Source: JAGXRK01 sp963714415 (GTDB taxonomy: Bacteria > Bacteroidota > Ignavibacteria > Ignavibacteriales > Ignavibacteriaceae). From it: DNA of 64,000 bases. Positions 38,377 through 47,245 of the stretch are shown in pieces. The notes under the pieces are model-generated. The model was given only the letters and a program-made list of their open reading frames with translations, was not told the DNA's origin and searched no databases. Location of the stretch: NCBI GenBank assembly GCA_963714415.1, contig CAVQOL010000001.1, positions 372,001-436,000 on the forward strand. The letters run 5' to 3'. Both the position numbers and the translations under genes were made by a program. Position 1 is the first letter of the stretch. Each line of letters opens with the position of its first letter.

Positions 38377-38577
38377 TTACTTTAGCGAAGTTAATAAAAG
38401 AAGATGAAAGATTTTTGGGTGTCTTATTTTATGCCTGGAAACAACATTCCTGCTCTGAATGTATACCATAACATTTGTAAAATCTAATTCTTCATAAAAG
38501 GATATCAGATCTGACATAGCAATTTTCTTCTGACCGCTGACAATAATCCCCCTAAGTAGTGTGATGTGTTTAATCAT
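38377..38577 (-). pseudogene. Truncated DUF1697 family remnant
   Basis: The 66-residue frame starts exactly like DUF1697 proteins (MIKHITLLRGIIVSGQKKIA, then MSDLISFYEELDFTNVMVYI and QSRNVV). Normal members are about 170-180 residues. After QSRNVV the similarity stops and the tail is unrelated and ends early. The expected Gly after QS and in RGINVG are also changed. It fits a 3'-truncated, decaying gene copy between the small membrane protein and the amylase gene, whose stop codon it abuts. Confidence 0.7.
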
Positions 38578-40959
38578 TACTCTACCATTAATATTCTATA
38601 CCCAATCTTCTCAGCAACCACAGATAACTTACCTTTCTTAACCTCAAACTCTTCTCCGCTTATAAGATCTGTTGCCTTTGTAAGCTTATAAACTCTAGGC
38701 AAAGTTAAGTCAACTTTTTGTCTATCATCACTTTTATTTATTATCGTAAGTATTCTCTCATTCATATCGGAGCGTAAGTACGCATAAATATTTTTGTCAG
38801 CCTGCAAAGTATAAAAGTCCCCGTAACGCAGAGCCGAGTGATTTTTTCTTACGTGAATTAATTTGCTTACCTCTTCTAATGTCTGCTTCTCATAAGAATT
38901 CAGATCATTATCAAATCTCATCATTCTTCTGTTGTCGGGATCAGCAGCGCCGGTCATTCCTATTTCATCACCGTAATAAATAAAGGGAACTCCCGGAATA
39001 GTAAGTACATATGCAAGATGAATTTTAAGTTTATCATAACTGGATGGATTATCTACCTGCGGGGGATTTTTCCAACCGATTTCAATTGACTCACCACTGT
39101 TTAGTTCCAGATCACCATCTGCATAAGCCATGTAACGGTTTTTATCGTGACTGTCTGCCAAATTTCCCATAAGATGATTTACTCCGTACACCTGAAAAGT
39201 TTTCATCATTGTTAAATCAAGCATTTCAAATGAGTTCTCCGGATAGAGAAATACAGGTAGTGCAACATCATAAAGATTAAAATTGAATTGTGAGCTAAGC
39301 TGTCCGTTATTCACATAAGAACTGATCAGATCAAATCCACCGAATGTTTCACCGATTTGATAAACTTTTGTATCGGTTGGTAGTTCAATTTCTTCTTTAA
39401 TTTTCCGCGTCAAAGTTCTCCAGAAAGAATTCGGAACGTGCTTAACTGCATCATGACGAAAACCTTGCGCACCGGTTTCTTTAAGCCACCAGACAGCATT
39501 GTCAGTCATAAACTCAAGTGCTTCGTTGGAACCATCATAATCGAAAGAAGGCATATACGGCTCAAACCAGGTTGTTAGTCTTTGTTCATCCCAGAGCCTT
39601 AAATTCAATTTGCCGTCAGGAAGTTCAAGCTTACCAAACCAATCGCGGGCTGCTTTCCATAATGGATTTTCTTCGTGAACATGATTTGCAACAAAATCCA
39701 GCAGCACTTCAATTCCGCTTTCTTCGGCTTTCTTAACAAGTTCTTTTGCTAAATCCATCGTTCCGAATTTCTCTTCAACTTCCGTCGCTGAAACTGGCCA
39801 GTAGCCGTGATAACCCGGTGAAATATCTGTGCGGTTCGGGATATTCACGAAATGCGTTATTTGTGTTATCAATAATAGGTGAAATCCAGAATGTATTGAC
39901 ACCGAGCTTATCAAAATAACCTTCATCTATCTTATCAATAATTCCTTTTAAATCACCGCCCTGATAATTTGCTTTATATGAAAGTTCTGGATGCTCTACA
40001 GGATTATTAATTGTTGTATCTCCATCATAAAAACGATCTATCATTATCGAGTAAATGATATTATCATAATGAGTTCTTTTACCGGTATTGCTTGTAGGAA
40101 CTCCGTTGTGAAACATCAGGGTCTGGAAGTTTGTTACATTCCCGTCTTTATTAACGGCTACTCTGAGAGTATGATCGCCCTCAAGAGTTTCTTTGTCAAG
40201 CATAATCCGTATTGTATTACGTGCAAGAGAAATGTTTTCTTCAGGAAGAAGCCAATTATCAAGCAGCACAACAACATTATGACGATTTACAACATCGCCT
40301 CTTTTTCCGCTTTCGAAAAAGTAATCGGCAAAAAGATGTTTCTCTGTTGTTTCTAATCCAAGGTTATGAAGATATACTTTATCTTCCTTTGCCTGTTCAA
40401 TAATTCTGACTGAATTATAATCACCCATTCCGTTAGGGACTATTATAGGATTTAACGAATCAATTATTTCCTTACTATCAACAAAATATTTATACTCATA
40501 TCTCCCTGGGTCAAGTGGAATTTCAACATCGTAAACACCGGGCTCAACTTTAGTCATTGGAATATTTTGTCTGTTCCAGCTATTGAACTGCCCGAAGAGA
40601 TTTACCTTTTCAGGTGCTTCGAGTGTTTTATAAGTGAATTTATAGTTCTTAACTTTTCGCAGAATGACCGGAATAAAATAGTTCCCCTTCTCTAATGTAA
40701 ATTCAACTAAATGAAGTCCGGACATATCCTCTCCCGGCGAAAGAGTTAGATTCATACTTAATTTATCATAGCTAATATTAACTGAAGGATTATCATAAAA
40801 TTTTATATCAGAATAATCCTTTGCATAAAATAAATCACTTAACAAAACTGTTACCGGATTTGATTCGGAAAGATTTATTGGTTGGATAATGTCCTTGATT
40901 GTCTGTGCAGAAATTGATGTGATAAATAATACTGTCGATAAGATAATTTTCTTAATCAT
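38577..40959 (-). CDS. Secreted alpha-amylase family (GH13) enzyme (apparent frameshift)
   Basis: About 790 residues over two frames. A signal peptide (MIKKIILSTVLFITSISAQ) precedes N-terminal beta domains, including a glycogen-binding-like E-set (VNLFGQFNSWNRQNIPM, YEYKYFVDSKE). The GH13 barrel has region I LLDFVANHVHEENP, region II QGFRHDAVKHVPN (nucleophile Asp), region III YQIGETFGG (acid Glu) and region IV LADSHDKNRYM. A C-terminal beta domain ends at YRILMVE. The frame breaks at the CCC run 39814-39816; one base fewer gives PHRYFTGYHGYWPVSATEVE. Predicted role: extracytoplasmic alpha-glucan hydrolysis (amylase or neopullulanase/cyclomaltodextrinase type). Confidence 0.88.
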
Positions 40960-41079
40960 ACCTTTTTCCTGATAATAGCGTTTAATTGTTTAAATATTGA
41001 TGAGCAAATTTACTAAAATGACTTGAAAGATGAGGAGTAAACAAGAGGTTTATAGTGCGGATTTTAACAATGTATTTTA

Positions 41080-41112
41080 AAAATAAAAAAGGCGAAGATA
41101 ATCACCTTCGCC
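41080..41112 (-). terminator. Rho-independent terminator of the HU gene
   Basis: Downstream of HU on the minus strand, GGCGAAG and CTTCGCC (41091-41112) form a 7-base-pair stem with an 8-base loop, followed by a T-rich tract (TTTTTTATTTTT). It is the clearest intrinsic terminator in the window. Confidence 0.88.
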
Positions 41113-41136
41113 CTCACAAAACAAAAATACTAAGCC

Positions 41137-41418
41137 TTATAAAGCTGAATCCTTAGCTGCTTTTGCAATTCTGAACTTCAGAACTCTCTTTGCAGGAATT
41201 ACCATTGTTTGTCCTGTAGCAGGATTTCTTCCCATTCTTTTCTTTCTGTTAACAACAACAAGTTTTCCGAGTCCGGGAAGAGTAAATGATTTCTTTGCTT
41301 CTTTGTATGAAAGAGCAACGAGTTCATTCAAAAATTCGCCGGCTAATTTTTTTGTTGTGCCGGTTTTTTTTGAAAGATGATCGAGGATCTGACCCTTGGT
41401 CATAGGTTTAACTGCCAT
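41137..41418 (-). CDS. HU family DNA-binding protein
   Basis: 93-residue nucleoid protein. It has the two N-terminal helices (MTKGQILDHLSKKTGTTKKL), the SFTLPGLGKLVV strand, and the DNA-binding arm GRNPATGQTMVIPAKRVLKF with the conserved RNPxTG and Pro at the tip. An AAGGAG site precedes the ATG, and a strong terminator follows, so it is monocistronic. A CRISPR-repeat-like 30-mer lies about 105 bases upstream. Confidence 0.96.
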   Translation of the reverse strand: MAVKPMTKGQILDHLSKKTGTTKKLAGEFLNELVALSYKEAKKSFTLPGLGKLVVVNRKKRMGRNPATGQTMVIPAKRVLKFRIAKAAKDSAL

Positions 41419-41522
41419 GATGTTTTCTCCTTAATTTAGTTGTTGATTAATTACGTTAGGAAAATAATACTTTATTTATACAAATGAAATGACTTTGGTA
41501 TAAAAATATTTTAACGACACTT

Positions 41523-41552
41523 GTTTCAATCCCTTCTGGTGGGTATGAAAAC
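41523..41552 (-). repeat. Solitary CRISPR-repeat-like 30-mer
   Basis: Read on the minus strand this 30-base unit begins GTTTTCATACCCACC and ends AGAAGGGATTGAAAC. Both the length and the GTTTT start and ATTGAAAC end match type I-B/III CRISPR repeats of the family with consensus near GTTTnnA..CC.ACC....GG.ATTGAAAC. There is no second copy at spacer distance and no cas gene in the window, so it is not an array. Confidence 0.4.
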
Positions 41553-41682
41553 CAATCCCTCTCAACCGGTAACAACTTACTCTGTATCAAGACTAATTTT
41601 TTGTTTCGTTTTATCTCTTTGATGCTTTCTTGTTTATTATTTATTTTGACAACGTAATTATAAAGGATACTTTCATTCTCTA

Positions 41683-43617
41683 ATGTTCATCAAAACCATT
41701 ATTGTTTTTATTTCAGCTTCTTTTCTTCTTTATTCACAGGAGATTGGTGATACAACTGTTGTTATAACAGATTCGCTTCTTATTAGTGATTCTATTGCTG
41801 TTAGCGATTCAGTAATTATTAAAGATTCTGTCCTGGTTTATGATTCCGTCATTGTCTTTCCTAAGCATCTTTCTGAAAACAGCTTTGAAGTTGAACGAGA
41901 TATCTATTTAAGAAATGATTATAGATATACCGGCGATCTTTTCGAACCATTTCAATTTAATTTTATAAAAGATTTAGGATTTCCCGGTCAGCCTAACGAA
42001 ACATTTATTTACGGAGTCGGGCTTACGGGAATAGGTTATCTGCTTGACGGCATATTAGTAAACGATAGAAGATCAAACGGACTTGATTTAAATTTAGTTC
42101 AAAGTGAAGATATTGAAACGATTGAAATAATACCTTCACCAAAGGGATTCTTGTTTAGCTCATGGAATAATCCTGTTGCTGTAAATTTTATTACAAGAGA
42201 TTTTATCCCGACCCAGCCATATTCAAGAATAAAATATTATCAGGGTCCGAATGGGGAAGCAATGGTTGATGGCAGTTTCAATTCTGCATTCAGCAAAAAT
42301 TTTCTTCTTTCCTTTGATGTGACAAACAGAAAGTATGACAGTTCATATTCTAACACGGCCTTTTCTACATGGCAGGCGAAAGTAAAAGCAAAATATTTCT
42401 TCTCCAACTCTCTTTATCTTACAGCGACGTATAATTATGCTGATAAGAAAACCGGATTATCAGGCGGAGTTGACAGAGACAGCATCTTTGCACTTGGTTT
42501 GCAGCTGAATGATTTACTCTACGATCCCGATTTCGCACCGGTTAATTCTCCATTTTTAATACAGAATGACTTGCTTCATTTCACTTCTCTACGATTAAAT
42601 GCCATTCAAAGTGAAGATTCCAGAACAGAGTTTACATTATATCATCAATTTAAAGAATCAAAGACCAACGACACTTTCAATACGGAATTTGATAATACTA
42701 CTTTTGGAATTAATCTTAATCAGACTTTTAAGCATTCAATATTTTACTTTTATTTTGCCGGTAATTATGAAATGAACACTCTGGAAAACTGGTATCGTTA
42801 CAATATGGAAACAGAAACTATAACTGGTTATGAAAAATATTATACAAGATTTTATTCTGTTGCTGGATCTGTTTCTGCTGACGTAATCGAAAAATTAAAA
42901 CCGTCTGTATTTTTTAAGATAAGCAATGCTTATAGTGAATATAACAGTCCTGGTACAGATATTGTCTCATCGGGTGTTGGTGTTGATGTAACTTATAAAC
43001 CAATTGAAGATGTTTTATTATATGCCGGCTACTCAATTTTCGATAAAACATTTTTCGAGGATGATAAAACAAAAGCATTTGAAATCGGTTTAAGGTATAA
43101 AACGGAAAATATTTTTGCGGATGTTAAATATTTCAGAAGAGATAATACAAATATTTTCTTAGGAACCGGAATTCCTGCAATCTCACCCAATCTATATGAG
43201 ATAGGAAATATAAGCGGACTAGGATTATCTGCTAACGCAATCTACTGGTACTTTCAATTAGAAACTCAGGCTTCGGCTTACTTTGCAAACAAAGGAGATT
43301 TATATAGCGTCCCGGATTTCAGATTCATCGGAGGATTATATTTCCGTGGAAATTTATTTCAAGATAATCTTAATCTTAAAACCGGATTTAAATTCACTTA
43401 CACAGGAAATATAAATTCTTTAACTGAGCAATATGGGTTGCTTGCCATTGATCCTGAAAACAAACTTGATTTTATTCTTTCCGGTGAGATTAGAAAAGCG
43501 GCAATATTATATTTTACATGGGAAAATTTGCTCGGCAACGAATATTACATTACGCCCTTTTATCCAATGCCTGGAAGATCAATCCGCTTTGGATTAGCAT
43601 GGGAACTTTTGAATTAA
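41683..43617 (+). CDS. TonB-dependent receptor-like outer-membrane protein
   Basis: 644 residues. A signal peptide (MFIKTIIVFISASFLLYSQ) is followed by five near-perfect six-residue repeats with DS at fixed spacing (residues about 29-60). A plug-like domain comes next (about 75-190, GIGYLLDGILVNDRRSNGLD, SEDIETIEIIPSPKGFLF), where the VERIEV-type motif is recognisable. The remainder is beta-strand rich with Tyr/Phe/Asn and ends in RSIRFGLAWELLN, a typical final barrel strand. There is no partner SusD. The plug lacks a clear TonB box, so import function and ligand are unproven. Confidence 0.78.
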   Translation: MFIKTIIVFISASFLLYSQEIGDTTVVITDSLLISDSIAVSDSVIIKDSVLVYDSVIVFPKHLSENSFEVERDIYLRNDYRYTGDLFEPFQFNFIKDLGFPGQPNETFIYGVGLTGIGYLLDGILVNDRRSNGLDLNLVQSEDIETIEIIPSPKGFLFSSWNNPVAVNFITRDFIPTQPYSRIKYYQGPNGEAMVDGSFNSAFSKNFLLSFDVTNRKYDSSYSNTAFSTWQAKVKAKYFFSNSLYLTATYNYADKKTGLSGGVDRDSIFALGLQLNDLLYDPDFAPVNSPFLIQNDLLHFTSLRLNAIQSEDSRTEFTLYHQFKESKTNDTFNTEFDNTTFGINLNQTFKHSIFYFYFAGNYEMNTLENWYRYNMETETITGYEKYYTRFYSVAGSVSADVIEKLKPSVFFKISNAYSEYNSPGTDIVSSGVGVDVTYKPIEDVLLYAGYSIFDKTFFEDDKTKAFEIGLRYKTENIFADVKYFRRDNTNIFLGTGIPAISPNLYEIGNISGLGLSANAIYWYFQLETQASAYFANKGDLYSVPDFRFIGGLYFRGNLFQDNLNLKTGFKFTYTGNINSLTEQYGLLAIDPENKLDFILSGEIRKAAILYFTWENLLGNEYYITPFYPMPGRSIRFGLAWELLN

Positions 43618-43673
43618 GACAATGGCACTCGGATAACCTGGCTCTGATCCGTTTAAATCTGCGTTTTATTACT

Positions 43674-44393
43674 TTACAGACTTAGCATTTCTTTAAACTT
43701 CACTGCTTGTCTTCTTGATACCTCAATCTTTCCGCCACCTTTTAGCTTTACAAGCAGTCCGCCGTTTAGCCAAGGCTCAATTGAATCAACCCATTTTAAA
43801 TTGATAATATGTTTCCTGTTTGCACGGAAAAATGTTTTGCTATCTAGTCGTTCATCAAGGTAGTTAAGAGTTCTGAGAATAAGAGGTTTGTTTTCATCAA
43901 AATAAAGTCTCACATAATTTCCTTCTGATTCAAGAAAGCGGACCTTTTCAAGTTTAACGAACCAGCAGCGCTCACCATCTTTCACAAAAACCTGGTCCTG
44001 ATCTGTAAGTGTCTGCGTTCCTGTAGGTTTAATTATTTCAGGTACTTTTGGCTCAACTAATTTTCTTATTGTTTCTTCGAGTCTTTTTGGTTCAATAGGT
44101 TTTAATAAATAATCAAGAGCATTATACTCAAATGCTTTTAAAGCATATTCATCATATGCTGTTGTAAATACAATTTTGGGAACGCTGTCTAACTCCTCAA
44201 GAAGTTCAAACCCGGTTTTTCCCGGCATTTGAATATCAAGGAAAACAAGATCGGGATTAAGATCATCAATTTTTGCCTTTGCTTCTTCGGCATTCATTGC
44301 TTCGCCCACAATTTCGATTTCACCGAATGGTGTTAGCATTCTTCTTAACTCTGCACGCGCTAGTCTCTCATCATCAACAATTAAAGCTTTCAT
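43674..44393 (-). CDS. LytTR-family response regulator
   Basis: 239 residues. The receiver domain has the acidic pocket in MKALIVDDERLARAELRRML, the phospho-acceptor Asp in DLVFLDIQMPGKTGFELL, Thr in KIVFTTAYDEYALKAF and Lys in YLLKPIEPKRL. A C-terminal LytTR DNA-binding domain follows (about 130-238, VFVKDGERCWFVKLEKVRFL, FFRANRKHIINLKWVDSIEP). The gene overlaps the 3' end of its kinase by four bases (ATGA), so the two form a two-component pair. Target genes are unknown. Confidence 0.95.
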   Translation of the reverse strand: MKALIVDDERLARAELRRMLTPFGEIEIVGEAMNAEEAKAKIDDLNPDLVFLDIQMPGKTGFELLEELDSVPKIVFTTAYDEYALKAFEYNALDYLLKPIEPKRLEETIRKLVEPKVPEIIKPTGTQTLTDQDQVFVKDGERCWFVKLEKVRFLESEGNYVRLYFDENKPLILRTLNYLDERLDSKTFFRANRKHIINLKWVDSIEPWLNGGLLVKLKGGGKIEVSRRQAVKFKEMLSL

Positions 44394-45523
44394 TTTTTTA
44401 TCTCTCCTATAGGAATTATTATTTCACAAAGAACTGTTGATTCGTTTTCATTTTTTATTGAGAAAGATGCTTCTTCTCCGAACAGCAAACTTAATCTGTG
44501 TTTTGTGTTTGCAATTCCGAACCCCCTTGATGACCGCAATTGATCATCGTTCAACTTTCCGGTATTTCTTATTTCAATTTTTAATTTAGGCCCGCCATTG
44601 TTGGAATCAACCCTTGTAATAAGGCTTACTTCGCCGCCGTTTGTTTCTTTTGAAACCCCGTGTTTAATTCCATTTTCAATTAATGTTTGAATCATCATTG
44701 GCGGAATTTCAACTTTTGTAGAATCGGGACTAATATTCAAAGAATATTTTAATCGCTCTTCAAATCTAATCTTTTCCAGATCAAGATAATCTTTGATTGC
44801 TTTAATTTCATCTTCAAGTGTTACAGTTTCTGTTCTTTCAATCTTAAGCGAATATCTTAGAATGTTGGAAAGTTTTGTAATTACGATTTTCGCGCTTTCG
44901 GGATCTTCTTCAATCAGTGCTCGTATGCTGTTCATTGCATTGAACATAAAATGCGGATTTAGTTGAGCCTTTAGTGTTTTAATTTCAAAATCTTTTACTG
45001 CTGATTCCCAGATAAGCGATTCAATTTCAGCCTTCTGATAATTTTCAAGATAATGAAGTGAAAAGTATATGAGAGTCCACACAAGACTTATACCCGAAAG
45101 ATTTATTATTGCGGCAACTGAAGATATCCACCGGTATTCTTCCGATCTGAAAGAGCCAAGTATTATTGAGAAGCAGGTAGTAAGCGTATAAATACTGATG
45201 GCTGCAATTAAACTTGATATTAAAACTCTTGGAATGATTTTCTTAAGTGGTAAGTCAAGCCAGCCCTTTTTTCGAATGACTGATCTAAGTAAATGTGTGA
45301 TAATTATCCCAAGAAACCCGAGAATAATCCATACAATTATTCTTTCAAGGGGGATGTCTTCATAATTAGAAATGATAATAAGATTAACCAGAACAAAAAG
45401 CGACCATCCGCAAATTTGTGATAACCAGTATAGTTTCTTTCTACCGGGCTTCATAATACTTGTTTTTGTGAGAAAGAATTCATTTTCAGCAATGGATACC
45501 GTATCTCTGTTAACTTTCAACAT
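44390..45523 (-). CDS. LytS/AlgZ-type membrane sensor histidine kinase
   Basis: About 377 residues. Four transmembrane helices lie between about residues 33 and 165. A His_kinase domain has the phospho-acceptor His in LKAQLNPHFMFNAMNSIRAL, followed by LEDEIKAIKDYLDLEKIRFE. The HATPase N box is PPMMIQTLIENGIKHGVSKE and the G box RGFGIANTKHRLSLLFGEE. I place the start at ATG 45523; an internal ATG at 45454 (MKPGRKKLYWLSQICGW) is also possible. It pairs with the overlapping LytTR regulator. Confidence 0.93.
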   Translation of the reverse strand: MLKVNRDTVSIAENEFFLTKTSIMKPGRKKLYWLSQICGWSLFVLVNLIIISNYEDIPLERIIVWIILGFLGIIITHLLRSVIRKKGWLDLPLKKIIPRVLISSLIAAISIYTLTTCFSIILGSFRSEEYRWISSVAAIINLSGISLVWTLIYFSLHYLENYQKAEIESLIWESAVKDFEIKTLKAQLNPHFMFNAMNSIRALIEEDPESAKIVITKLSNILRYSLKIERTETVTLEDEIKAIKDYLDLEKIRFEERLKYSLNISPDSTKVEIPPMMIQTLIENGIKHGVSKETNGGEVSLITRVDSNNGGPKLKIEIRNTGKLNDDQLRSSRGFGIANTKHRLSLLFGEEASFSIKNENESTVLCEIIIPIGEIKK

Positions 45524-45671
45524 CAAATATAAACCTATCCTTTATAAATCGGAACAATAATAAATAAGCAGTAATTGCTATTGGAAAATTATTAGAATAT
45601 TGTTCGGGAGTGGTGATAAATTTTGTATATGGCAATAAAAAATGATGGGAGGAAAATACACTTCTGAGCAG

Positions 45672-45718
45672 AACCTTCAAGGTTAGAAACTCGCTTGAGA
45701 CAAGTAACCTTGAAGGTT
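45672..45718. repeat. Perfect 13-base inverted repeat downstream of rseP
   Basis: AACCTTCAAGGTT (45672-45684) and AACCTTGAAGGTT (45706-45718) are exact reverse complements with a 21-base loop, and each arm is itself nearly palindromic. It lies 12 bases after the rseP stop and could fold into a stable hairpin ending the dxr-rseP transcript. Confidence 0.75.
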
Positions 45719-45729
45719 GCCTAAACTTC

Positions 45730-47085
45730 TTATAATGATATTATATCACTATAAATTATAAAAGCCATAAGCATTAAAAGCAAAACAAATCCTGCATTCT
45801 GAATTGCAATTTTAACTTTAATTGGAATTTCTCTTTTTATTACTGCTTCAATTAAAATTATTACAAGATGTCCGCCATCCAAAACAGGAAAAGGCATAAT
45901 GTTTATGATTGCCAAACTGAGACTGAGTAAAGCAAGAAAGTACATAAAATTGGCAATTCCGCTGTCGGCACTTTCTGCTGCTATTTTAGCAATTTTAACC
46001 GGACCGCCGAATACTTTTCCGAATTCTATATTGCCGGAAAAAACTTTGCCCAGCATCATAAAAGTTAAATCTGTCATATCAACAATATTAATCCAGCCGT
46101 AATAGAAGGACTCAAAAAACCCGTATGTTTTTATTTCTATATCGCCGGAATAAAATGTTCTGAGGGCGACACCAATCATTCCATCTTCAGCGGGAATAAT
46201 ATTGAATGAAAGAGTATCTTTATCTCTCAAAAATTGAAATGAAAGTTCAGTTCCTTTTTTTGCTGAAACAATTTCTGTTACCTGCTTGTTTGTATATATT
46301 TTCTGTCCATCAACCGTGAGAAAAACGTCCCCAATTTTTATTCCGGCTTTCTCAGCGGGCGTATCTTTAGACACATCGTCTATTTTAGTTTGAATTCCAT
46401 CATAATATAAAAAGATACCCTCGGATTCATCATCAGGCACAAGAGAACGCGGAATAGTAATTGTTTTGTATGCACCATCTCGTTCGACGTGAATGTTCAG
46501 ATCCTCACCGAGTGTGTGAATAAAAATTTCTGCGCGGACTTCTTCCCATCCGGCTACGGTTTTTCCGTTGATAGAAATTATTTTGTCTCCTGTCATAAAT
46601 CCTGCTAAGTCAACAGGACTTTCCTTTTCAATGTATCCAACTGTTGTGGTATTTGTAAACGCTTTTCCCTGGAAAAAGTTTGCTCCCCAGAAAATCATCC
46701 AGGCAAGAAGAAGGTTCATAATCACACCGGCAGAAATTACAAACACTTTCATCCATGTTGGTTTTGCCCTAAATTCATACGGCTGAGGTTCACTGTCTGC
46801 AAAACTTGTATCGAAACTTTCATCAACCATTCCTAATATCTTTACATATCCGCCAAGCGGAAGCATACTTAATCTGTAATCCGTATGTCCCTGTCCGTCA
46901 AAATCTTTAGGTAGATTTCCCCATGTAAATCCGTTTACTTTATTGTAACCAAATAATCGTTTTCCAAATCCGATTGCGAAAATATCTGCGCGCATTCCGC
47001 ACATTTTAGCTGCAAGGAAATGTCCTAATTCATGAATGAATACGAGTATTGCTATTGTAATTACAAAATAAATTATATAATCCAT
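45730..47085 (-). CDS. rseP: RIP metalloprotease RseP (site-2 protease)
   Basis: Intramembrane zinc protease of 451 residues. The first helix carries the active site VFIHELGHFLAAKMCGM (HExxH). Two periplasmic PDZ domains follow (about 130-215, GYIEKESPVDLAGFMTGDKI, and 220-300, DDVSKDTPAEKAGIKIGDVF). The second zinc region is INIMPFPVLDGGHLVIILIE (NxxPxPxLDGG). A strong AAGGAG site precedes the ATG. In other bacteria it cleaves anti-sigma factors and cleared signal peptides; an ECF/anti-sigma pair lies about 2 kb away, but a link is speculative. It is downstream of dxr, a common pairing. Confidence 0.95.
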   Translation of the reverse strand: MDYIIYFVITIAILVFIHELGHFLAAKMCGMRADIFAIGFGKRLFGYNKVNGFTWGNLPKDFDGQGHTDYRLSMLPLGGYVKILGMVDESFDTSFADSEPQPYEFRAKPTWMKVFVISAGVIMNLLLAWMIFWGANFFQGKAFTNTTTVGYIEKESPVDLAGFMTGDKIISINGKTVAGWEEVRAEIFIHTLGEDLNIHVERDGAYKTITIPRSLVPDDESEGIFLYYDGIQTKIDDVSKDTPAEKAGIKIGDVFLTVDGQKIYTNKQVTEIVSAKKGTELSFQFLRDKDTLSFNIIPAEDGMIGVALRTFYSGDIEIKTYGFFESFYYGWINIVDMTDLTFMMLGKVFSGNIEFGKVFGGPVKIAKIAAESADSGIANFMYFLALLSLSLAIINIMPFPVLDGGHLVIILIEAVIKREIPIKVKIAIQNAGFVLLLMLMAFIIYSDIISL

Positions 47086-47164
47086 TTAACTCCTTTTTCT
47101 AACTCTTTTTTATTTTTAATTTCTTTTAAAAATAATTCGGTACTATTAAGATGTTTTGACTGAT

Positions 47165-47245
47165 ACTTGATACTGGCTACAAAATCACCTTAAATTTCTG
47201 GAATCCGGTATCAAGCATCCAGCATCTAGCATCAAGAATCCAGCT
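47165..47245. repeat. Degenerate GATGCTGGAT-type tandem repeat at the dxr 3' end
   Basis: On the minus strand this spacer reads as imperfect 7-9-base units (TTCTTGAT, GCTAGAT, GCTGGAT, GCTTGATACC), with a further pair of TATC-containing units at its far end (CAGTATCAAGTATCA). The first units supply the last codons and the stop of dxr. Confidence 0.65.

Noticed and set aside
41419..41682. CRISPR array
   Set aside because: Only one repeat-like unit is present; no second copy at spacer distance and no cas genes in the window. Kept as a solitary repeat-like unit only.
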